A DNA stretch of 64,000 nucleotides, taken from contig JBGAVG010000001.1 of the NCBI GenBank assembly GCA_044228245.1, positions 1-64,000 on the forward strand. The letters run 5' to 3'. This document shows, one piece after another, positions 58,026 to 64,000 of this stretch. This DNA comes from Methylotenera_A sp044228245 (GTDB taxonomy: Bacteria; Pseudomonadota; Gammaproteobacteria; Burkholderiales; Methylophilaceae). The translations under genes and the position numbers were made by a program. Numbering within the stretch: the stretch's first letter is position 1; every line of letters starts with the position of its first letter. The notes below the pieces were generated by a model. That model did not search any database, was not told where the DNA came from, and saw only the letters and a program-made list of their open reading frames with translations.

Positions 58026-60855
58026 GCGAACGCGCCTCACCTTTTCCAAACAAGTTGCTTACACAACGCCCGCAAATGTGAGGATGTTCTGCGTCTGAAC
58101 CCACATCGGCACGATAATGCCAGCAGCGGTCGCATTTGATGTGTGGGCTTGGGGTTACTTGCACCTCCAAAGCCCCGGCTCGCTCATGAACTTTGGCGCG
58201 TGATGTAATCAGCACAAAGCGCAAGTCTTCACCTAAACGATTTAATGCCTCTGCTACTGCGCCTTCTGCATAAATATCCAGCTCAGACTGCAATGAAGAA
58301 CCCACCAAGCCTGCGGCGCGTTTTTCTTCTATCGCTTTATTCGCTGCAGCACGCACATCCAGAACAGTTTGCCATGCCTGCATATCCGCGTCCGTCAAGC
58401 CGTGCGCGGGCAATGCGTACCAAACATCTTCAAATACCGTTTTATCGACGTCCAAACCCAATGTCTGCCAGATCTCATCAGCAGTAAAGCTCAATATTGG
58501 CGCCATTAAGCGCATCATGGCATGCGTGATGTGGTGCAAAGCACTCTGCGCAGCACGGCGTGCATGTGAGGTTTCGCCTGCCGTGTAGAGCCTGTCCTTA
58601 AGAATGTCCAGATAAAAACCACCTAAATCTTCCGAGCAGAAACTCACAAACTTTTGCACCGCCAAATGAAACTCATAACGCTCGTAATCGGCCAGAATTT
58701 CTGTTTGCAGTTTTTCTGTCAGCGCTAAAGCATAACGGTCAATCTCCAGCCATTCATTGACGGGCAACAAATCTTTACTTGCATCGAAATCTGCCAAATT
58801 GGCGAGTAAAAAACGTAAAGTGTTGCGAATACGCCGGTAACTTTCAGCAACACGTTTTAGGATTTCATCCGAGATTGTCAGCTCGCCCGAATAATCGGTT
58901 GAAGCCACCCACAAGCGTAGAATATCCGCGCCATAAGTATCCATCACCTTTTGTGGTGCAACCACATTGCCTTTGGATTTGCTCATTTTGTGACCAGAGC
59001 CATCCACCACAAAACCATGCGTTAACAAGGCATCGTAAGGCGCGCGTCCATCTATCGCACAACCCGTGAGCAGGCTGGACTGGAACCAGCCGCGGTGCTG
59101 GTCGGATCCTTCCAGGTACAAATCTGCAGGATGCCGCAACTCAGGGCGGCGTTTCAACACTGCGGCATGCGTCGCACCTGAATCAAACCAGACATCCAAG
59201 GTGTCGGTCACTTTTTTGTATTGCTCGGCATGCGCTGGCGCATGCTTGTTCAGGAAAGCTGCGCCGTCCAGGCTGAACCAGGCTTCGATACCCTGCTGCT
59301 CAACTTCCAAACAGACTTCTTCCAGCAGCTCCAAGGTTAGCGGATGCGGCTCACCAGTTTCTTTATGTACAAACAGCGGCATCGGTACGCCCCAGTTACG
59401 CTGACGCGATACGCACCAATCTGGGCGGTTCTTGATCATCGCTTCCAGCCGCGCGCGGCCCCAGCTTGGGTAGAACTGTGTCGCATCCACCGCTTTATTG
59501 GCGTATTCGCGCAGACTGATTCCCACTGCGTCTTCTTGATACATGCCTATAAACCATTGATGCGTGGCTAGCTGCATCAACGGTGTTTTATGGCGCCAGC
59601 AATGCGGAAAACTGTGATTCAAGCGTGCGCTGGCAAGCAATGTGCCGTTTTCCTGCATTACGGCCAAAATCACTTTATTTGCTTCCTGACGTGATAAGCC
59701 ACGTATTTCCTTGAGCTCTACCAAATCACTGGTAAAAAATTTGCCGTCTCCCCCTATCAGTACGCGTGGCTTCTCATTCGGATAATTCTCGCGCATCACC
59801 AGCCAGTCGTCGTTACCATGCGCTGCTGCGGTATGCACCAAGCCAGTACCTGCTTCCGTCGTGACATGCTCGCCGCAGATAATCGGCACTTGGCGGTTGT
59901 CGAATGGGTGTTTAAGCAATATTCCGTCTAGGTCTCCTCCTAGACAGTTTCCTATTATTCTGAACTCAACCTCTTGATACCTTAACATTACTGGCTCGAC
60001 CAATTCTTTAGCCAACACCAACAAACCTTTACTTGTTGAGACCAAACTGTAAACTGTTGAGCGGTGAACCGAAACCGATTGATTAGCAGGTAAAGTCCAC
60101 GGGGTGGTCGTCCAAATGACAGCATATGCATCACTATTTACTTGGTCTCCATCTTCAATCCAAGTATCGAAGGCTCTAAAAATGTCTTTTTTGTCTATAA
60201 ATTTAAACCCAACATCAATCGCAGGCGAGTTCACATCCTCATATTCCACCTCTGCCTCGGCCAAGGCAGAACCACAATCCACGCACCAGTGCACAGGCTT
60301 GCTACCTTGGTACAGGTAGCCGTTCTCGTAAATCTTGCCGAGTGCGCGCATGATGTCGGCTTCTGTTTTGAAATCCATTGTTAAATATGGGTTGTCCCAA
60401 TCGCCAAGTACGCCCAGGCGGATAAAGTCCTTTTTCTGCTTTTCTACTTGCTCAGCGGCATAGGCACGGCATAGCTCGCGGAACTTGGCGGGATCTATAT
60501 TTTTACCGTGGTTTTTCTCAACCACCAGCTCAATCGGCAGGCCGTGGCAATCCCAACCTGGAACATAGGGCGCATCAAAACCACTCATGGTTTTGGCTTT
60601 GACGATAATGTCTTTGAGGATTTTATTCACCGCATGGCCGATATGAATATCCCCGTTCGCATACGGCGGGCCGTCGTGCAAAATGAATTTTTTTGCACCT
60701 TTGCGCGCCTCTCTGATTCTTTGATAGAGCTTCTTGTCTTGCCACTGCTTCAGCCATGCGGGCTCACGCTTGGCCAAATCGCCACGCATAGGAAAGCTGG
60801 TTTCAGGCAGATTGAGTTTGTATTTACTTTGTTCTGTATTAACGTCTTCGGTCAT
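58018..60855 (-). CDS. ileS: Isoleucyl-tRNA synthetase
   Basis: The 945-residue class I synthetase charges tRNA-Ile. It has PPYANGDIHIGHAVNKIL (HIGH at 71-74), the editing-domain region with TTTPWTLPANQSVSV, KMSKSKGNV near residue 623 and a C-terminal zinc finger (CDRCWHY and CGRC). The organisation is of the bacterial type. It lies between ribF and lspA, the conserved neighbourhood in proteobacteria. Confidence 0.98.
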   Translation of the reverse strand: MTEDVNTEQSKYKLNLPETSFPMRGDLAKREPAWLKQWQDKKLYQRIREARKGAKKFILHDGPPYANGDIHIGHAVNKILKDIIVKAKTMSGFDAPYVPGWDCHGLPIELVVEKNHGKNIDPAKFRELCRAYAAEQVEKQKKDFIRLGVLGDWDNPYLTMDFKTEADIMRALGKIYENGYLYQGSKPVHWCVDCGSALAEAEVEYEDVNSPAIDVGFKFIDKKDIFRAFDTWIEDGDQVNSDAYAVIWTTTPWTLPANQSVSVHRSTVYSLVSTSKGLLVLAKELVEPVMLRYQEVEFRIIGNCLGGDLDGILLKHPFDNRQVPIICGEHVTTEAGTGLVHTAAAHGNDDWLVMRENYPNEKPRVLIGGDGKFFTSDLVELKEIRGLSRQEANKVILAVMQENGTLLASARLNHSFPHCWRHKTPLMQLATHQWFIGMYQEDAVGISLREYANKAVDATQFYPSWGRARLEAMIKNRPDWCVSRQRNWGVPMPLFVHKETGEPHPLTLELLEEVCLEVEQQGIEAWFSLDGAAFLNKHAPAHAEQYKKVTDTLDVWFDSGATHAAVLKRRPELRHPADLYLEGSDQHRGWFQSSLLTGCAIDGRAPYDALLTHGFVVDGSGHKMSKSKGNVVAPQKVMDTYGADILRLWVASTDYSGELTISDEILKRVAESYRRIRNTLRFLLANLADFDASKDLLPVNEWLEIDRYALALTEKLQTEILADYERYEFHLAVQKFVSFCSEDLGGFYLDILKDRLYTAGETSHARRAAQSALHHITHAMMRLMAPILSFTADEIWQTLGLDVDKTVFEDVWYALPAHGLTDADMQAWQTVLDVRAAANKAIEEKRAAGLVGSSLQSELDIYAEGAVAEALNRLGEDLRFVLITSRAKVHERAGALEVQVTPSPHIKCDRCWHYRADVGSDAEHPHICGRCVSNLFGKGEARSHA

Positions 60856-60864
60856 GGCTTGTTT

Positions 60865-61767
60865 CTAATCTTGCTTCTTAAAATATTGTCTAGCGACTTC
60901 TATATCGTTTGCAATTTGCGCTTTTAGCGCATCTAAATTTTCAAATTTCATTTCTTCACGGATTTTATGCATAAATTCTACATGCACATGCCTTCCATAT
61001 AAATCACCATTAAAATCAAGCACATGCACTTCCAGCAATAATTTTGGCACACCCGCGATGGTTGGCCGCACGCCTAAATTAGCCACAGAATTCAGCCCGT
61101 CCAATTTTACCGCATAAACGCCGGTTAAAGCAGGCCGTTCGTGCCGCATGTGAATATTGGCCGTAGGGAACCCCAGCTGCCTGCCGCGCTTGGCGCCATG
61201 CACCACTTTGCCGCTGATGCTGTAGTTGCGCCCAAGCAATTGTCTGGCTAAATTCAAATCACCATTTGCCAGCGCTTTACGCACGCGCGTGCTGGAAACG
61301 CGTTCGCCATCCAAATTGACTTGCGACAAGCTGATTAAATCGAATCCATTCGCTTTAAAATCGGCCACAGTGCCAGCGCGCTTAGTGCCAAATTTAAAAT
61401 CTTCACCCACCAATATCGAGGTTACATTGAGTTTCTCGCGCAAAATTTGTTGCATGAAGTCCTGCGCGCTGATAGCTGCAAAGCGTTTGTTAAACGCACA
61501 AACAAACACTTTTTCTACGCCAAACTCTTCAAACCGCTCCAGCTTTTCACGCAAGTTGCTCAGCCGTTCCGGTGCGTTCAACGGTGTAAAAAATTCGCGC
61601 GGATGCGGCTCGAACGTCATCACCGCTGGCGTTAATTTTTTATCTTTTGCAACCTCAATTAATCGGCGCAGTAAGGTCTGATGACCCAAGTGCATACCGT
61701 CAAAATTGCCAATCGCCAAGGCGAGCGGTAGACAAGGCTGGGCTGGCAGGTGCCGGAATACCTGCAT
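60865..61767 (-). CDS. ribF: Bifunctional riboflavin kinase/FAD synthetase
   Basis: RibF makes FMN and FAD. The roughly 300-residue protein has the adenylyltransferase half with ALAIGNFDGMHLGHQTLLRR and DFKFGTKRAGT, and the kinase half with GKVVHGAKRGRQLGFPTANI and the metal-binding DLYGRHVHVEF. The ATG at 61767 (MQVFRHLP) shares one base with the murJ stop (TAATG) and starts the conserved sequence; the longer frame to 61902 would lie inside murJ. It precedes ileS by 9 bases. Confidence 0.95.
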   Translation of the reverse strand: MQVFRHLPAQPCLPLALAIGNFDGMHLGHQTLLRRLIEVAKDKKLTPAVMTFEPHPREFFTPLNAPERLSNLREKLERFEEFGVEKVFVCAFNKRFAAISAQDFMQQILREKLNVTSILVGEDFKFGTKRAGTVADFKANGFDLISLSQVNLDGERVSSTRVRKALANGDLNLARQLLGRNYSISGKVVHGAKRGRQLGFPTANIHMRHERPALTGVYAVKLDGLNSVANLGVRPTIAGVPKLLLEVHVLDFNGDLYGRHVHVEFMHKIREEMKFENLDALKAQIANDIEVARQYFKKQD

Positions 61768-63311
61768 TAGCGCGAAACCCTGCGCGAAAAATCCTGCAGC
61801 CTGAAGCCCTGCGCCCATAGCGCGGCAAAATAAGTGCCAGAGCCCACCACTAGCAATAGCAGCATGTGCAAGACTTTTTGTATGAATGTGTATTGCAGCC
61901 ATTGCTGCGGCGCACCCATGCTGTAACCTAGCGCCACCGCCATTACCAGCACCGCTGCCACAAGCTTGAGAAAAAACACGTCCCAGCCTGTGCGCGGCGT
62001 AAATGCGTGGCTATTGTGCAAGTTAATGTAGAGCAAAGCCGCGTTGAGGCAAGCGCCCAAACCGATTGCCAGCGCAAGACCGACATGCTTCATATCCAGC
62101 ACAAACACAAACAGCAGATTCATCAGCTGCGTCATCACCAGAGTAAACACCGCAATTTTCACGGGCGTCTTAATGTTCTGCCGTGCATAAAAACCAGGCG
62201 CCAGCACCTTCACCAGAATCAGGCCCAACAGCCCCAAACTGTACGCGATAAGCGCTTGTTCAGTCATGAGCACATCGCGGGGAGTAAACTTGCCGTAGTA
62301 GAACAGTGTAGCCACCAGAGGCTTGGCCAACACCGCAAGCGCCACTGCGGCAGGGGCGGCTAAAATCAGCGTTAAACGCAAGCCCCAGTCCAGCAATTGC
62401 GAATAATCACTATCCGATTTATCCACATACGACTTCGCCAGACTGGGCAGCAAAATCGTGCCCAACGCCACGCCCAGCACACCGGTAGGAAACTCCATGA
62501 GGCGATCGGCATAATACAGCCAAGACACACTGCCGGTTTGCAGAAACGAGGCAAAAACATTGTTGATAACAATCGAGATTTGCGCCACCGAAACACCAAA
62601 AATCGCCGGCAGCATCAGCTTTAAGATACGCTTCACGCCTTCATCCTGCAAGTTCAGCTCATAGCGCGGTAACAAGCCCAGTTGGCGCAAATACGGCCAT
62701 TGGTAAGCAAGCTGAATCACTCCGCCCACAAACACCGCCCACGCCAGCACTTTGATAGAGTAATTGACATGCGGCGCAACAAACAACATAGCGATAATAA
62801 ACGACACATTGAGCCATACTGGCGTAAAGGCCGGCACCTGAAACTTGCTGTAGGTGTTCAGCACGCCGCCTGCCAGCGATACCAGCGAAATGAAGAAGAT
62901 ATAAGGAAAGGTAATGCGCAGCAATTCAACCGTTAAGTTGAATTTGCCTGCCTCTGCGACAAAACCGGGGGCGGTAATCGCCACAATCAACGGCGCGGCA
63001 AGCATGCCTAAAATCGTGACGGCCACCAAAAACACACCCATCAGGCTCGCCACATGGTTAATCAGCGCATGTGTTTCAAGCGGAGTGCGCTGCACTTTAT
63101 ATTCCGCCAGAATCGGCACGAATGCCTGGCTGAATGCGCCTTCTGCCGACACCCGGCGCAACAGATTGGGAATTTTGAACGCAACAAAAAATGCATCTGT
63201 CGCCAACCCTGCACCAAACACGCGTGCGATAAGCGTATCGCGCACAAAGCCCAAAATGCGCGAGATAAACGTCATGCTGCCAACCGCGGCCAAGGCTTTG
63301 AGTAAATTCAT
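61767..63311 (-). CDS. murJ: Lipid II flippase MurJ
   Basis: MurJ exports lipid II across the inner membrane for peptidoglycan synthesis. The 514-residue protein has 14 hydrophobic segments and the conserved MviN/MurJ motifs GFVRDTLIARVFGAG and EGAFSQAFVPILAEY near the N-terminus. It is the first gene of the unit murJ-ribF-ileS-lspA and is divergent from rpsT. The 183 bases between them hold the rpsT promoter. Confidence 0.96.
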   Translation of the reverse strand: MNLLKALAAVGSMTFISRILGFVRDTLIARVFGAGLATDAFFVAFKIPNLLRRVSAEGAFSQAFVPILAEYKVQRTPLETHALINHVASLMGVFLVAVTILGMLAAPLIVAITAPGFVAEAGKFNLTVELLRITFPYIFFISLVSLAGGVLNTYSKFQVPAFTPVWLNVSFIIAMLFVAPHVNYSIKVLAWAVFVGGVIQLAYQWPYLRQLGLLPRYELNLQDEGVKRILKLMLPAIFGVSVAQISIVINNVFASFLQTGSVSWLYYADRLMEFPTGVLGVALGTILLPSLAKSYVDKSDSDYSQLLDWGLRLTLILAAPAAVALAVLAKPLVATLFYYGKFTPRDVLMTEQALIAYSLGLLGLILVKVLAPGFYARQNIKTPVKIAVFTLVMTQLMNLLFVFVLDMKHVGLALAIGLGACLNAALLYINLHNSHAFTPRTGWDVFFLKLVAAVLVMAVALGYSMGAPQQWLQYTFIQKVLHMLLLLVVGSGTYFAALWAQGFRLQDFSRRVSR

Positions 63312-63419
63312 TTAATCTTTATAAATTGAAAATTACCGCGATTTTAGCATGCCGGCCCTGCAATTTTCAGCCAAGCCCTTCTTATAAAGAATTATTGCGG
63401 GTAAATTAAGCTTTTGTTC

Positions 63420-63448
63420 TTGCAAAAAGAACCAAAAAACACTAATAT
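63420..63448 (+). promoter_or_regulatory. rpsT promoter
   Basis: TTGCAA (63420-63425), a 17-base spacer and TAATAT (63443-63448) form a good sigma70-type promoter about 47 bases before the rpsT ATG. AGGATAAAG ahead of the start codon serves as ribosome-binding site. Confidence 0.75.
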
Positions 63449-63494
63449 GCACGGTTTCGTATTAACACCCGTTAAGCATTAGGATAAAGAACAC

Positions 63495-63905
63495 ATGGCA
63501 AATACCGCACAAGCACGCAAACGCGCGCGTCAATCCGTTAAAGTAAACGCACACAACGCAGCGTTGCGCTCAACTTTGCGTACTGCAATTAAAAAAGTAA
63601 TCAAAGCCATCGAATCTGGCGACAAAGCAACTGCAGTGGCTAGTTACCAAGAGAATGTCAGCGTGATTGACCGTATCGCGGATAAGAAAATTATCCATAA
63701 AAACAAGGCAGCGCGTCATAAAAGCCGCTTAACAGCAGCGATTAAATCATTAAAAGGCGATGCGCCTGTGATGCTGGCTAAAAAAGCCGCACCTAAAACC
63801 AAGGCTGCTGCCAAACCGGCAAAAGCAGCTCCGAAAGCCGCAGCTTCAAAAGCTGCAGCGCCAGCAAAAGCGAAGGCGCCTGCCAAAGCAAAAGCTGCTA
63901 AATAG
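63495..63905 (+). CDS. rpsT: Ribosomal protein S20 with long basic C-terminal tail
   Basis: S20 binds 16S rRNA in the 30S subunit. Residues 1-88 form a normal S20 (NTAQARKRARQSVKVNAHNA, then KKIIHKNKAARHKSRLTAAI). They are followed by a roughly 48-residue tail of Lys, Ala and Pro (such as KAAPKTKAAAKPAKAAPKAA) resembling histone H1-type or AlgP-like repeats. S20 of most bacteria stops at about 87 residues. The tail keeps the frame, lies before a good terminator and is therefore likely to be real. Confidence 0.93.
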   Translation: MANTAQARKRARQSVKVNAHNAALRSTLRTAIKKVIKAIESGDKATAVASYQENVSVIDRIADKKIIHKNKAARHKSRLTAAIKSLKGDAPVMLAKKAAPKTKAAAKPAKAAPKAAASKAAAPAKAKAPAKAKAAK

Positions 63906-63913
63906 AGAGCTCT

Positions 63914-63961
63914 TTAAGAAATAAAAAAAGCCTCGCATGCGAGGCTTTTTTTATTTCTTAA
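63914..63961. terminator. rpsT terminator, a 48-base perfect palindrome
   Basis: The core GCCTCGCATGCGAGGC (63930-63945) is extended on both sides by A7/T7 and further matching bases to a perfect palindrome of 48 bases. It can terminate transcription in both directions, for rpsT on the plus strand and for a gene ending near 63965 on the minus strand. Confidence 0.88.
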
Positions 63962-63964
63962 GTT

Positions 63965-64000
63965 TTAGCTCTCGCCCACATGCAGTTCACTGCGCGCAAT
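63965..64000 (-). CDS. End of an unidentified gene (partial)
   Basis: On the minus strand the window edge carries 11 open codons (IARSELHVGES) followed by TAA at 63967-63965, right next to a bidirectional terminator. This fits the 3' end of a convergent gene, but the fragment is too short to identify and could be chance. Confidence 0.3.
   Translation of the reverse strand: MARSELHVGES

Noticed and set aside
63062..63315. Plus-strand frames within murJ next to rpsT
   Set aside because: They are antisense to the conserved murJ N-terminus and have no start signals or domains.

Overview
The window joins two kinds of DNA: the right-hand end of an integrated conjugative element (about 1-15190) and an ordinary proteobacterial chromosome (about 15191-64000). 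Gene content (bioBFHCD with BioC and BioH, LptE, a RegB/RegA redox pair, the murJ-ribF-ileS-lspA cluster next to rpsT) points to a betaproteobacterium. A Methylophilaceae-like methylotroph is my best guess from general familiarity, not from a search.

Mobile part (1-15190). Nearly all genes run leftward as one long array: parA, parB/korB, virB1, virB2, virB3, a replication-initiator-like gene, an iteron origin, virB4, trbM, virB5, eexN, virB6, virB8, virB9, virB10 and the first codons of the next gene (virB11 by position). The order virB5-eex-virB6 is that of IncN (pKM101-type) transfer regions. A HigB/RelE-type toxin with an HTH antitoxin sits in the opposite direction between eexN and virB6, with its own near-consensus promoter. 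Divergent from parA is an XRE-type repressor, followed by a DUF4224 protein and a tyrosine integrase that abuts the 3' end of a tRNA-Lys(UUU) gene, the presumed attachment site. No relaxase or VirD4 coupling protein is visible; they would lie left of the window. The element therefore carries plasmid functions (replication, partition, a toxin-antitoxin pair) together with integration functions. The same palindrome, TTAGATATATCTAA, lies inside the parA promoter and inside the likely promoter of the DUF4224-integrase pair, suggesting one repressor governs both plasmid/transfer genes and integration.

Chromosome (15267-37932). adk, a DUF2189 membrane protein and an ArnT/GT39-type glycosyltransferase precede leuS-lptE-holA-proA, a small membrane protein and nadD. 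The biotin operon bioB-F-H-C-D runs leftward and meets nadD tail to tail. comF and trmL run right; gpsA, an SH3-domain protein, secB, grxC and a rhodanese run left. gpmI and an EnvC-like murein hydrolase activator run right, followed by a shared terminator, a small lipoprotein, a DUF4157-like protein and YjbQ.

Chromosome (37933-64000). An ArsR-AHSA1-GFA-DUF4256-DUF1428-VOC-VOC cassette has its DUF4256 gene broken by a frameshift. Next come a lipoprotein, a lytic transglycosylase and clpB (sigma32-type promoter), then two cyclic-di-GMP proteins (PAS-GGDEF-EAL and HD-GYP). A periplasmic BNR-repeat protein with a TonB receptor is divergent from RegB/RegA, with a RegA-box-like palindrome between them. 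DUF808, DUF1905, a sulfite-oxidase-like molybdoprotein, lspA, ileS, ribF and murJ follow, and the window ends with rpsT, whose product has a long Lys/Ala/Pro tail.
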